64,000 bases of DNA, taken from positions 1,034,808-1,098,807 of the forward strand of contig BCKL01000001.1 in assembly GCA_001600635.1 (NCBI GenBank). The letters are read 5' to 3'. Below the pieces are notes generated by a model. The model worked only from the letters and a program-made list of their open reading frames with translations, was not told the origin of the DNA and did no database searches. The position numbers were made by a program, and so were the translations under genes. The number at the start of each line of letters is the position of its first letter. Within the stretch, counting starts at the first letter, position 1. The stretch is from Leucosporidium creatinivorum (Eukaryota > Basidiomycota > Microbotryomycetes > Leucosporidiales > Leucosporidiaceae). Shown here piece by piece: positions 21,420-33,951 of this stretch.

Positions 21420-24400
21420 CTACACGGCGCCCGGCGCCGACTGGACCATCAAACCACCACCCACGCTCGCCTCGACCCCATCCTCCAACCTCAACCCCAA
21501 CATCGGGCTACTCCTCGCCCGTCCAAACCTCGACCCCCCGAGCGCCGAATTGGCCGACGGCACATTTTGAACGACCTCCCTCCTACTCTCCGCCTCCCTT
21601 CCTTCTGCGACGTACCCATCCTCTCGAACTAGCGGGGAGCCATACATCCTCGCTCCACCCCAGTAGGAATCGACCATCTCGACGTTGCCTGCTCCGGTCC
21701 ATGGCGGGAGATGCGAGATGGAGACTGGGTCGGCGCCGAGGGATTCGAGCATGGGCGAGTTGGAAGGGGAAGGGGACCAAGGGAAAGCGGTCGAATCGAC
21801 TCCTCCATCCCACATCCTATCGCGGCCGAGGAGGGCGAGCGCCGTCTCGTAGAACCACTCGTTGCGCTTGAGGTAGTGCACCGCGACTGTTCCGCCGTGT
21901 GGTAGGCCGAGCATGCGCTGCGAGCGGAGGAGGAGGGTCGAGGCGTCGTAGCGGTGGGTTGGCGGGGGCAGGAGACGGTCCGCCGAGGAGGGAGGGAGGA
22001 TGTAGTTGTGTTGAGGGCGGCGGAGGGCGCCGGTGGGGAGGTTGTCGGGCGCTGACTCGGAGGGGGAGGGGAGCTCGTCGGAGGAGGAGGAGGGTGCGTC
22101 GGAGGAGGATGGGGAGGAGTCGAGCGAGGAGGAGAAAGAGTTGTCGACCGAGGTCCATCCCGTCGCTCGCTCGTCGACCGAGGAGGAGGAGGAGGAGGAA
22201 AGATCGTCCTCCACCTCCTCCCACGGCGCCTTGACCGCATTGTAGATCTCGACAAGGTGGCCATCCCTCTCCTCCAACGCCCCCGCACTCCTCTTGACTT
22301 TGGTGCCCTCGACCTGGACCGCCTCGACGTCGGTCGGATCGCGGAACAAGTCCTTGCCGAACCTCGTCGTCCTCGCGCTCGGGATATTCTGCGACCGATC
22401 GGGCACTCCGGGCCTCACTCCCGTCGCCTCAGTATCGACGACAGCTCCCTCCCTTTTCCCCGCATCCACGACCCTGGCGTCCTCCTTCTCAAAAACGATC
22501 TGATCCCTCCTGACGGCCTCGGGACCCCTCCCGCCATCGCTCCTCCATCCTTGGGCACTCCACCTCCCACCTCCTTCAACGAGCGCCTCCACCTGCTCCT
22601 CAATCGTCAGCCCCTCGACGGGCACGCGATACTCCTTCTTCCAACTCGCCACCGTCGAATAACTCGGCGCCAACTCTCCCCCCCTCCTCTGCCTCTCCTC
22701 CTCACTGATTCCCCTCCTCCCCTCACTCTTGATCCGCTCCGCCTCGTCGGGGAACAAGAAGCCATGCGAGTACGTCGTCGAAGCCTTGGGATGGTCGTAG
22801 ATCCAGCAGCGCTCCGAAACCCAATGGATCGTCGAGTACTCGGGGTGGATGCGCATCCATTTGGCCGTGCGCTGGTCCTCCTTGCCGATCGTGTATTGGA
22901 GGAGGGGCTTGTAGGTCGCGACGTAGGAGACGAGGTCGGAGGAGAGGGCGTAGACTTCGCCGGCCATGAAGAGGTTGCGGACGAGGTCTGTTCGAGTATC
23001 GGTCGAGGGCAAAAGTCAGCGATCGTTCGAGGGGAAAGGAAAGAAAGGGAGAACACAAACTCACAGCCCCAATAAGTCCTCTCCCTCGGCGTAATCCTCA
23101 AATGCCGCTCCAACTCGCTCAAGACGATGAACGAGTCCTCATCCGCCTTGACGACATAATCGGCCTTCTTGAACCCCACTCCCACCTCTCCCCCCTCTCT
23201 CCGATAATACATCGGCACCGTCGCATTATCCGCCGCCCACCTAAAGTACTCGAACGTCTTGCCCTTGTTCATATTCTCCTCGGTATCGAGCACGACCAAA
23301 TCGTTGTGCATCTCCATCTCCAACGCCACCCTCTTGGCGTAGCTCTTCCTCGGTCGCCCGAGGACGAATTTGACCTGGATATCGGTCGTCGGTCGCCCCG
23401 TCCTCGGGTCGATAGGCTTGGAGTGTTTCGCCCAAGTCATGCGAATGAGGTTCCTCCTCTCGACCGAGGCGTCGACGGAGAAGACGCCGACAAAGACGGA
23501 GACGGGCTCGAGGGAATCGGCGAGGTCGTGAGGGAAGGGCCGCTGCTCGGAGCAGAATTGGCGCCAGAAGAGGGGTTGCCGGTCCGAGGAGAGGACGTGC
23601 ACGAGGAAGGTAGTGAGGGTCGCGGCGAAGCAGGCGAGGAGGAGGAAGGAGAAGAGGATGGTGAGGGGTTGGGTGGGGACCCAGGGCTGGCGGAGGAGGG
23701 CGGCGCCGAAGGTGGACAGGCAGGAGCGGTTGCGAGAGCGCGACGAGGACGACGAGGATGGGGTGGTGGTCGGCGTGCCGAGGGGAGTGGAAGGGTGAGG
23801 CTTGCGCCGTGTTTCTGCGCGGCGGGTCCACCAGCCTGGTCGGCGCTTCTTTTGGCCTAGGACGGGAGAGTTGTCGGGAGTGAGGGTGCCGCCTAGTTTG
23901 CGAAGGAGTGCCGAGGTTTGGTAGTGATGCGAGTGGTAGTCTGCTCCATACCAGAATAATCAGCTTCCCGCTCTGTATACTGAGCTACAGCAGGCCTCCC
24001 GGAAACGAGAGAGGACGAAGCACGCACAATCGGACGAGTACTGGCCTTCCTTGTCGACTCCCGAGGTCGGCGTGGTAGTGCCCGAGACGTTCCTACTCCT
24101 ATTGCGGGAGATGGATCTATACGCCAATGGTTCCGAGCGGTATCCATCCCAGAGCTGTTCGGCTGCCGGAGTAGCAGGAGGCGCGGGCGAGTTGGCGCGG
24201 CTCGAGACCCTCGAGTTGGAGTAGTAGGACCCTCCATCGTCTGTCCCTCCTGCTCCCCATTGAGCGTACTGGACAGCAGGAGTATGATCGTATGCTCCTG
24301 CTCTGAGGTTTACGCCTGTTGCCTCTCCTGCTGAGTCGTAGGAATCTGAAGTGTTTGAGGCAAAGTCACGCTCGGGGTCGAGGTCGTCGTCTGGTAGAGA

Positions 24401-24589
24401 GGAAGAAGAAGGTGGAGCACGGCCGAGCTCTGCTGCTCCATCCCGAGAAGAGCGAGGGGAACAAGTGGAAGAAGGAGGGAAAGAGGATGAAGAGGTACAG
24501 GAAGAGGGAGGTGCAGAGTAATCCAGCGTAGTAGTGGCAGTCGAGTGGTGAACGAGGTGATGAGAGGGAGTGAACGACTCGGGTGCCAT
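21420..24589 (-). CDS. GT31-type beta-1,3-galactosyltransferase-like protein
   Basis: Three exons, minus strand: 24028-24589, 23065-23940 and 21420-22987; 1001 aa. A long disordered cytoplasmic N-terminus is followed by one membrane helix (LTILFSFLLLACFAATLTTFL, about residues 278-301), giving a Golgi type II topology. The galactosyltransferase fold follows: VFVGVFSVDASVERRNLIRMTW, FVLGRP, DLVVLDTEENMNKGKTFEYFRWA and the metal-binding KADEDSFIVL (about residue 453). Then come YWGYLVRNLFMAGEVYALSSDLV and WVSERCWIYDHPK. After the fold there is an unusual tail of about 350 residues, Ser/Asp/Glu-rich. The donor sugar is likely UDP-galactose by family, but related enzymes use GlcNAc and the acceptor is unknown. 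Confidence 0.8.
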
Positions 24590-25757
24590 GGTTTGTAGGG
24601 TCTTACTCCCTTACTGCTGCTCCTTGTCGTCCTAGTCCTAGTCCTAGTCCTGTAGGCGAGTCGAGACGGCGAGAGAGACGAGAACGAGGTGGGAATTCAA
24701 CAGACGAACGCACTTCTCCGCAGCGCTCGAGCTCGACTAGAGCCCGTCACCTCATTTCCAACACCGAGGGCTATCGCTAGGGCAAGCTGTTCTACAGCAC
24801 TACAGACGCGTTCCCCCTACTCTAATACAATGCCCACTCTTCTGAACCCCCTTCTGCTCTCACCATCAACGCCCAAGCGGCATCGCCAACCGAATCTCGG
24901 CGCCCTGAGATCGTCAAGGGAGGGTCGCAAAGTGTGATGGAGGTGTTCTGCTACAGTACAGCCCTTGAGAAGGTACTTCTGACCCCCTCAAGTTCCAGCT
25001 CGACTTGCCTACAGCTTCCCGTTCCCTAAGCAGCACTCAGCGCCGAGCGCAGATCTCGGACTTTCCTTTCCTCCTGCTCCGAGTGCACGCCATCTCGGCT
25101 CAACTACAGCAAAGTCCCACTGCCTCACCAGCTGCAAGGCAGTGCTCCCCCTCGCTACTTAGCTTGTCCTAAGTCGCCACAGCCACTATGTACCATCGCC
25201 CGTCGCCCTCTCGGGTTCGCAGCTCGTTCTCGGCGCTTCGCAGTCGGATTCGAAGCCTCCCTCGCCAAGCCAATAATGGCCTGCATGGAGTCGCCAAGAG
25301 GCAGGTTGAGGCGGTTCGAGTACACGCTGCTGCTGCTGCTGCTGCTGTGCTCTTCTTGGCCCGTTAAAAGAGCGAGAGGGAAGCGGGGGAAAGAGAAGAG
25401 AGGGCTGTCGGGCTTCGCGCGCCGAGCAGCTTCAAGCTGGCGCGCGCGAGAGCAGTCGGTGATGAGAGGAGGAGTCCGAGGATGTCGTACAGCACATACA
25501 CGTCGGCGTGTGGCGCTGCTGCGAGCGATGAAGGAGGTGCCAGTTGAGCGAACGTAGGGAGGGGAAACGTCGACCGAGCCCCCGCCCACGCCTTCAACCT
25601 CTCTCGCCGAGCTCTCCCACCCTTGTCAGCTTAGTGTCGGCCTCGGGTCTGGCGCGTAAAACCTGCCTTCCATCTAATCTATCACTACAACAAACTCTCG
25701 CGCCTCGGCCCAATCCTCCTCCTCCTCTTCCTCCTCCTCCTCCTCGCCCTCCGCCCA
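24590..25757. other. Intergenic region with CTG triplet run
   Basis: About 1.17 kb between the GT31 start and the ERI1 stop (both minus strand): the GT31 promoter and leader. It contains a run of about eight CTG triplets (about 25326-25350) and pyrimidine-rich triplet runs (about 25710-25750). Open frames here have biased, non-conserved composition. No gene is supported. Confidence 0.4.
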
Positions 25758-27208
25758 CTACCCCTCCTCCACTTTCTCCTTTCTCCCCTTGGTCGAGGTG
25801 GGCACCCTCCTCAGCTCCTTCTGCACCTCCCTCTCCCACTCGACCTTGCCCACCCCTCTTCCCCACCCACTAGTCTTAGCACTGCCCATCCAACTCCACC
25901 TCTGTTCCCTCCCCTCCCTGCCCCCTTCTGGCACCTGTCGATTCCCCCGCAGGGGCATCCCCCGCCGAGCGAGCTCAATCAGGATGCGCGAAATGTTGCG
26001 TGCGTCGGAGATGCCCGAGTGCTCCCGACCTTGGAAGGGGGCGAGGGAGAGGGAGGAGAGGACGGAGGAGATGGAGAGGGAGGGGGGAGCTGGGGCTGCT
26101 GGTGGGTGTACTGGGGGAGTGTCGGACGAGGAGGGTGGTGATGGAGGAGGAGAAGGAGGAGGAGGAGGAAGGGCAGCGGCTTGTAGAGCAAAGTACTCGA
26201 CCGTCATTCGTCGCAGGTCAATGATGGTCCCTGCGAGCCAGGAGGGGCGAGGGACGTTGGAGAGGTAGGAGGCTTTTGCTATGAAGTCGCGGAGGTCTGC
26301 CAGCGCGTGAAAGGACGAGAGAGGGAGGGTCAGCGCAAACGCAACGCAACGCAACGCCGAGTGCCGAGCCGGGCAAGAGAGGGAAAGGGGAAGTACCCCA
26401 CGGTCCATCGGTCACCCATACTGTCCTATTGGTCTTGGTAAAGAGTTGATGCTTCTTAATGAACTCGGACCGAAAGAGGATAAGCACCTCAGGGTACGTC
26501 GGCGCTTGATCGACCTGATCCTGCTCTCGCCTTTGGCCATCAGTTCGGCTCGACTCCAAATCAAGCGAGAGAGCAGCAGCAGCTCACCTGAGTGATCCCA
26601 GTCAACTCAGTACAAAAGGCAGAGAGCGTGGGTCGCCAGGTCGGGCGCACGAAAGATTGGAACTCGTCGACGGGGGCGAGGGTCCATTCGGCTGCTGGGT
26701 CTCCGTCCTCGGTGCTGAGAGTGGACGGAGGGAGTTGCTTCCATTGTAGTAGGACCACGGGGAATTCAATAATCTCATTCGGGTAGCTGTAGCCGCACCA
26801 CAGGCTCGTCAGCTCGATCGGGCTGTTCCCTTCTCTCGCTCTGTAGCCCAACAAAACTCACTGGAATGACAACCTCTGCAACCTGCCCTCCATATTCTCA
26901 CACGTAGCCTCGACATCAAAGACGAGGAAAGAATCGTACTCCTCTCCTTGTGGTCGGGGTCTTGCGGGAGCTGCTTCTGGAGGAGGGGAGGGAGATGGAG
27001 ATGGGGAGGAGGAGAGGCGAGCGTTGGCAGTGCGGAGGCGTTTGGCGAGGACGTCTTTGTGCCCGCGGGTCTCGATGCCGAGGGCGGCGAGGGCTGTAGT
27101 GGGGAGCAGGGAGCAGGGAGCGTCAGCGAGGAGGAGAGCGGGAGCAAGGGAGCAACCGAGCAGGAGATGAGATGAACCTTGGCGGAGGGAATCGACTGTA
27201 GGGGCCAT
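25758..27208 (-). CDS. ERI1: ERI1-type 3'-5' exoribonuclease (DEDDh)
   Basis: Five exons, minus strand: 27178-27208, 26862-27093, 26588-26786, 26397-26520 and 25758-26296; 374 aa. The N-terminus resembles a SAP helix pair (LRQALAALGIETRGHKDVLAKRL). The nuclease domain has FLVFDVEAT (Asp70, Glu72), IIEFPVVLLQW, FCTELTGITQ, WVTDGPWDLRDF (Asp192) and the last pair in GREHSGISDARN (His288, Asp293), so the DEDDh set is complete. ERI1 family enzymes trim 5.8S rRNA and histone mRNA ends and degrade siRNA, limiting RNA interference. A Pro/Ser-rich loop of about 35 residues sits between strands near residues 237-270. It is divergent from SPC24 with 363 bp between the two start codons. Confidence 0.88.
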
Positions 27209-27571
27209 TTTACATCGATATTAGAATCCCTAGTAGCGATTAGAAAGTCGAAAGTAACGAGCTGCAACGAATTGGTGCGAGAGAGACGCTCGACGCGACT
27301 GAGCTTCTTGGCCTTGGCTTCAGCTTCGACCAACTCGCTGCTCGTCACATCGTCTCGCTTCTGACGCTCCTGGAGCACTCGCGGCTGTACCTCGTTACTC
27401 TTTGAAAACTACTTGTAAGCCAACAACTACCTACTCCTCCCTCCTCTGCTCCCTCTCGTGTTTGTTGATTCACCGCTCCTCCTCCCCTCCTCCCTTCCGC
27501 TCCTCGCTCTTCTTTGCTCCCGCTAACTCGCCCACCACTCCAATCATCTACAGCCTCTCCTCAACAGCACG
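27209..27571. promoter_or_regulatory. Divergent ERI1/SPC24 promoter region
   Basis: 363 bp between two divergent start codons. The SPC24 side is strongly pyrimidine-rich (about 27420-27540), as is common before fungal start sites. No specific motif is claimed. Confidence 0.45.
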
Positions 27572-28403
27572 ATGGCATCCAAAGAATCCTTCGAAGACCA
27601 ATTCGGCGGCCTCCTCAGCGGCACGCTCGACATGTTTCAATTCGCCGAAGTAAAGCACGAAGGTGGGCCCGAGACGGATGTGGATATCATTTATAAAGCG
27701 GAGCAGAAGTTGGAGGAGTTCAACAGGAGGGGGAGGGACGTCGTCGATGCGGCGAGGGAGGATGTGAGAGGTGAGCTTCTGGCGCGTCGGGTCGAGAAAG
27801 AAGGAAGGAAACTAATCCGTGGTCCCTGGTAGCCCTCGCGCGCCACTACCACCAAACCCAACTCTCCACCGCGCGTTCGACCGGCCTGCCCACAACAGAG
27901 GAGCACGAAGCGCAAATGGCGGCGGCGCAACAGGCCCTCCTCGCGGGGCTCAAGACCAACAAACAGATGGAGCAGGCGTTGTATCGGTATCAGGCGGATT
28001 TGGCGAGGTTGCAGCAGGAGAATAGGGAGGAGGAGGAGGAGGCGGTAGAGGTCGCCGAGTTGAATAGCGAGGTGTGAGTTGGCTTTCGGCGCCGGCGCCG
28101 AGCTCAGTCAGGGAGCCAGAGCTGACCAGCGTGGCGCGGTTGGATCAGACTACGAGTCAAGCTCTACCGGGATATGGGCTTCACCCCCGTAGAGGAGGAC
28201 GGCATCATCACCAAGGTTCTCGTTCGTGCGTTGCTCCTTCCACTCCCTCCCTCCTCCCTCTTCTCTCTCCTTCTCCTGCTGACCTCCACCCATGCTACCG
28301 AACAGGCTCCCAAGCCTCTCAAGACGCCCGCACGGTCCAAATGGACAACAACTCGTCCTCTTTCTTCTGGGCCAACTTCCTGTGGGATACGCTCTCGGCG
28401 TAA
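27572..28403 (+). CDS. SPC24: Kinetochore protein Spc24 (NDC80 complex)
   Basis: Four exons: 27572-27770, 27833-28073, 28149-28225 and 28306-28403; 204 aa, the normal size. Residues about 35-140 form a long heptad-rich coiled coil (QMAAAQQALLAGLKTNKQME, ADLARLQQENREEEEEAVEV). The C-terminal globular domain begins VLRVKLYRDMGFTPVEEDG and ends VQMDNNSSSFFWANFLWDTL, matching the Spc24 pattern of LRLKLYRSLG followed by a Phe-Phe/Trp-Ala-Asn end. It pairs with Spc25 and links the NDC80 complex to the inner kinetochore. Recognition rests on the C-terminal motifs; coiled coil alone would not be enough. Confidence 0.82.
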
Positions 28404-29055
28404 GGACTCGAGTTCGGCAAGGCCGGGTGGAAGGCGCCACAGGGAGAGGAAGGGGCCAGTGGGCGTCGGATCATGTTGTGTATTACCCTCTCTTCGAACT
28501 TTCTTCCTCTCTGTTTAGATGTCATTAGCACTCTGTATTTCGACTCGTGTGGAGGTTCGGCGACGAGTCAGCGAGTGAAGTCAGGCTGAGGGCCTCGCTT
28601 GCGAAGCGAGAGGTGTTCTGTAGAGGTTCGATTAACCGCTCGAAAGCTCGGTGTACTCCTGCACTCGACCCTTGGCGACGAACTGCAATTCCCGCTCGTT
28701 TCTAATCGACCAAGCCCCCGTCCTTACTCGAATTTCGACTTGCCCTCTCGCCGCGCCAGCTCCACTCCTTCGCTCCGTCCCCTCATTTCGTCGAGTTGCT
28801 CTACCCCCCAGCACTCGTTCTACACCTCGTTATTCGACTACAGCACCGCCAGTAGACACCCTTACTAGCGCTTGCTCGACTTCTCTCGTCCACTCGACTC
28901 GACTCGAATCGCCAGCTCGACCAGCTCATCAGCAGCAGCAGCCAGCAGCAAGTCACAGCTCCGCCTCTCGACCTAGCACCTCAGACTCTCCTACACGCCC
29001 CTCCCCTCTCCTTTCCTGTCCTCTCCCCAACAATCTCCTACAGCTCCCTCGAACG
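28404..29055. other. SPC24 3' UTR and RSE1 promoter/leader
   Basis: 652 bp. The right part (about 28680-29055) is a CT-rich, Ser-codon-like leader that stays open in the RSE1 direction from 28651. The RSE1 family alignment starts at 29056, so I treat the upstream stretch as 5' UTR. Confidence 0.4.
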
Positions 29056-32000
29056 ATGCATCTCCTCAACTACTCGCTCCTCCCCTCCACCTCCATCACC
29101 CTCGCCTGCGTCGGTCAATTCTCCGGTACCAAAGCCCAAGAAATCTGCATCTCGCGCGGAGGGACTCGCATCGAGCTCTTGAGGACAGATGCGCAGACGG
29201 GCAAGCTGGAGTCGGTCAAGGAGGCCGAAGTGTTTGGCACGGTGAGGAGTCTGGCTGCGTTCAAGTTGACGGGAGGGACTAAGGGTGAGTTTCTAGTATC
29301 TCTCGCTCGAGCTTCCTGCGGCTGTAGAAGAGCAGGAAGCGACCTCCCGATCAGCGATACTCACCCGCCTGTTTTCGCCCCCCCCCCCCTCCTCCCCTCC
29401 CCTCCTCGGTCGCCGAGCAGACTACATCATCATCGGTTCCGATTCGGGTCGGATAGTCGTCCTCGAGTACGAGCCCTCGACCAACGAATTCAAGAAGCTC
29501 CACCAAGAGACGTATGGCCGTTCTGGCTCGAGGAGGATCGTCCCCGGTCAATACCTCGCGGCGGACCCAAAAGGCAGGGCGGTGATGATTGGAGCGATGG
29601 AGAAGAGCAAGTTGGTTTATATTCTCAACAGGGTGAGTCTCTCTTCCCCGCCTCCCTCGAGCCGAGCCGAGATAGCTGATTGAGGGAACTGAGTGAACAG
29701 GACGCGGCGGCCAACCTCACCATCTCCTCCCCGCTCGAGGCGCACAAGCAACGCGCCATCATTCATTCGATGATTGGTGTGGACGTCGGATTCGAGAACC
29801 CGCTGTTTGCTGCTTTGGAGGTGGATTATGGGGAGAGCGATCAGGATCCTACGGGCGAGGCGTTCAACTCGGCGGAGAAGGTGCGTTGTTGCTGCTGTGC
29901 TGAAGAGCAGGACGATAGCTGATGATGGTGCTTGCGACAGATGCTCACCTACTACGAGCTCGACCTCGGACTCAACCACGTCGTGCGCAAGTGGAGCGAG
30001 GCGACGGATCCTCGCGCCAACCTTCTCGTTCAAGGTACCTTGTCCTTCCTCTCGCCTCCCTCCCCTCTTCCTTACTGACCTCTCTCACTACTCCAATAGT
30101 CCCCGGCGGCCAATCCGCCACCTCGGAGAAGTTCGACGGCCCCTCTGGCGTCCTCGTCTGCGCCGAAGACTACATCATCTACAAGCACCAAGGCGCCCGG
30201 GAGCACCGCGTTCCCATTCCCAAGAGGGCTCATCCTCTGGCCGACCCAGAGAGGGGGATCATCATCACTAGCGCCGTGATGCACAAGATGAGGGTGAGTT
30301 TTCGCCCGGTCGCCGAGATCGAGATGGCAGAAGGGAAAGCTGACGGATCATTGGAATGTGGTGACAGGGCGCCTTCTTCTTCCTCCTCCAATCCGAGGAG
30401 GGCGACCTGTACAAAGTCACGATCGAGCACGAAGAGGAAGAGGTCCAAGCGCTCAAGATCAAGTACTTTGACACCGTCCCCGTCGCCTCGTCGCTCTGCA
30501 TCCTCAAGTCAGGATTCCTCTTCGTCGCCGCCGAGTTTGGCAACCAGTACCTCTACCAGTTTGAGAAGCTCGGCGACGATGATGAGGAGAGGGAGTTCAG
30601 CAGTACCGATTATGACGATTTCGGAGCGGGGCAGGAGGCGCTCCCCGCTGCGTTCTTCCGGCCGAGGGGGTTGGAGAACTTGGTCCTCGCCGATGAGTTG
30701 GATTCCCTGGCGCCTATCCTCGACGCCAAGGTCGTCAACTACCTCGGAGAGGATACCCCTCAGATTTATACGGCGTGCGGGAGGGGAGCGAGGAGCTCGG
30801 TCAGGATCTTGAGGCAGGGTTTGGAGGTGGTCGAGGCGGTTAGCTCGGAGTTGCCGGGTGCGCCGATTGCGGTGTGGACGACGAAGCTGAAGCATGAGGG
30901 TGAGTTTGATCGTCTCTCGTCTCGGTCGAAGGAGGTTTCGCTGACCTTCGCCTTCTCCCTCGCGCTCACTCGCCACGCTACTGGACAACCAACAGACGAG
31001 TACGACGCCTACATCATCCTCTCTTTCGTGAACGGCACCCTCGTCCTCTCCATCGGCGACACGATCGAAGAAGTCAGCGACACGGGCTTCATCTCCTCAG
31101 CCCCCACCCTCGGCGTCCAACAACTCGGCGACGACGCCCTCCTGCAAATCTACCCCCGCGGCATCCGTCACATCCTCGCCGACAAGCGCGTCAACGAGTG
31201 GAAAGTCGGGCCCGGGCAGACGATCGTCGCCGCGACGACGAATAAGAGGCAGGTGGTCGCTGCGCTGAGTAATGGCGAGATTGTATACTTTGAGTTGGAT
31301 ATGGATGGGCAGTTGAACGAGTTCCAGGAGAGGAAGGAGATGGGCGCGGAGGTGTTGACGATGAGTATTGCCGAGGTGCCCGAGGGAAGGCAGAGGACGC
31401 CGTACTTGGTGAGTTGGGTTTTCGTGTCGTGAGCAGAGGTGATTGCTGATTCTGATTTGATGCTGCACAGGCCGTCGGATGCGCCGATTCGACCGTCCAG
31501 ATCGTCTCGCTCGACCCCGACACCACCCTCGAGACCCTCTCGCTTCAGGTGCGCTCTCTCTCTCTCTCCGCTTTCACCTTCTCCGAGTCTCAGTAACTCT
31601 TCGCCTATCCCATCGCAGGCCCTCACCGCCCCTCCATCCTCCATCGTCGTCGCCGAGATCCTCGACGCCAGCATTGACAAGCACCACCCCACCCTCTTCG
31701 TCAACATCGGTCTCCAGAACGGTGTCCTCCTCCGCACCGTCCTCGACTCAATCAGTGGCCAGCTGACCGATACTAGGACTCGGTGCGTTGCTCTCCCTCC
31801 TCCTTTTATCGCCGAGCTCGTCGCTGACCCTTCGGCGCAAACAGCTTCCTCGGCTCCCGCCCCGTCCAACTCACTCGCGTCCCCATCCACGGCTCGCCCG
31901 CCATCCTCGCCCTCTCGAGTCGCTCGTGGCTCAACTACACCCACCAGGACATGCTCCAATTCACGCCGCTCATCTTCGACACCCTCGACCACGCTTGGAG

Positions 32001-33680
32001 CTTCTCCGCCGAGCTGTGCCCCGAGGGTCTCATCGGTATCACTGGAAACAGCCTTCGGTGAGTGCTCTGCTCCCCTCTTTCACGTCACGTCGAGCAAAGA
32101 GCTAATGGCGTCGACTCTCTCGCAGCATCTTCACCTTCCCCAAGCTCGGCACAAAGGTCCAGCAAACCTCAATCCCCCTCTCCTACACTCCTCGCAAGCT
32201 CCTCACCTCCCCGACCCACAAGCTCCTCTACACCATCGAGTCGGATCACCGAACTCTTTCCCCCTCGGCGCAGGCCAAGTTGCTGGCGGATCAGCGGGCA
32301 GCGGGAATGGAGGTGGATGACGAGGTCGCAGAGCTGCCGGCGGAGGTGTTTGGATTGCCGAGGGCTGGGTCGGGCAACTGGGCGTCGTGTGTTAGGATTA
32401 TTGATCCGGTTGAGGTGAGTGATTGACCTTCCCCTCGTTCGGCGTGAGCCTGACCGACTCGGCTCGCTTCGCAGGCTACCACCATTTTCAAGCTCGATTT
32501 CGACAACAACGAGGCGGCCTTCTCGGTCGCTGTCGTCAACTTCCACGGCAGCAAGGACGAGCAGCACCTCGTTGTCGGAACGGGACAGGATACGACCCTG
32601 GCGCCGAGGACGTGCAAGTCGGGCTTCCTTACCACCTACAAGGTCCTCGAGGACGGACGATCGCTCGAGTTGCTGCACAAGGTGAGCTATTTCGGTTCTC
32701 CCAGTCCAGGCGAAAGCTGACCTCGCCCTTCTCTCGCAGACCGAGACCGACGACGTCCCAACAGCCCTGCTCGCTTTCCAGGGTCGCCTCGTCGCTGGTG
32801 TTGGAAAGGCGCTTCGCATCTACGATCTCGGAAAGAAGAAGCTGCTGCGCAAGGCTGAGAACAAGGTGCGTTTCGAGCCTACCAAGCAAGACGACGAGAC
32901 AGCTGACTCGCTCCCCTCCAGTCCTTCGCCACGATGGTCACCACTCTCAACACCCAAGGCTCGCGCATCATCGTCGGCGACGTCCAGGAGTCTATCCACT
33001 ACGCCGTCTACAAGGCCCCCGAGAACCGACTGATCGTCTTCGCCGACGACACCTCTCCTCGATGGACCACGGCGGCCTGCATGGTCGACTACGAGACGGT
33101 CGCTGCGGGAGATAAGTTCGGCAATCTCTTCATCAACCGGCTACCAAAGAACGTCAGCGAGGAGGTGGACGACGACCCGACGGGAGCGAGCATCATGCAT
33201 GAGAAGGGATACCTCATGGGCGCGCCGCATCGGACGGGATTGATCGCCCATTACCATGTGGGAGATATCATCACGTCGATTCAGAAGGTGTCGTTGGTCG
33301 CTGGAGGACGGGAGGTACTGCTGTACACGGGAGTGATGGGCACGGTCGGAGTGCTCGTGCCGTTCGTCTCGAACGAGGATGTCGACTTCTTCTCGACGCT
33401 GGAGATGCACCTTCGTACAGAAGCGCCTTCTCTCGTCGGTGAGTCTTCTTTCTCTTATCTTCATTTCGCGCGCCAGCTGACATGCTCGCATCTCGCAGGC
33501 CGGGATCACCTCGCCTACCGCTCGGCCTACGCCCCCGTCAAGTCGGTCGTCGACGGCGACCTCTGCAATCAGTTCGGCCTTCTCACGATGCAGAAGCAGG
33601 CAGGCATCGCCGGAGATACGGATCGCACCGTCGCCGAGGTCCTCAAGAAGTTGGAGCAGGCAGCAGGACATGCGTGGTAG
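29056..33680 (+). CDS. RSE1: Splicing factor 3b subunit 3 (Rse1/SF3B3/SAP130)
   Basis: Fifteen exons: 29056-29284, 29421-29632, 29701-29880, 29941-30034, 30100-30293, 30368-30899, 30996-31408, 31471-31548, 31619-31782, 31845-32057, 32126-32414, 32475-32681, 32740-32865, 32922-33438 and 33499-33680; 1209 aa versus 1217 in human SF3B3. It is a triple beta-propeller protein of the U2 snRNP SF3b complex. Landmarks are [66 protein letters not shown] and the C-terminal [20 protein letters not shown] with [19 protein letters not shown]1 and CPSF1 share the architecture, but these motifs and the length fit Rse1. Intron 1 contains a run of nine C. Confidence 0.93.
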
Positions 33681-33951
33681 AAGGAGAGCGGGCGCCGAGA
33701 AGTTTAGTTCAAAATTAACGAAAGGTGTATCGTTCCATTGGTCATGCGCCGCCGAGAGAGAGCTACACAAATGAGGAGAGGCCTCTATGAGCTTAAAGCA
33801 ACGTGTTGCTTGGTCGTAGTGTAGTCGTGGGGAGGGCGCGAAGTGATTGCGCTCGAGGCGCCGAGATGTCGAGAAGTACTGTAGACGTGCAGCCGTAGTC
33901 AGCTACCCGCTCGTGGCTCGTGAAAGATCCCATATACTCACCTACAGCGCT

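Noticed and set aside
21899-22245. Plus-strand Arg/Glu-rich frames opposite the GT31 gene
   Set aside because: Antisense of the Ser/Asp-rich extension; GC-rich codon bias leaves the opposite strand open.
22257-23860. Long plus-strand frames (272 and 252 codons) opposite the GT31 gene
   Set aside because: They are antisense to conserved GT31 exons and show no family features.
25155-25597. Open frames on both strands around the CTG repeat
   Set aside because: Triplet repeat and low complexity keep the frames open; no conserved sequence.
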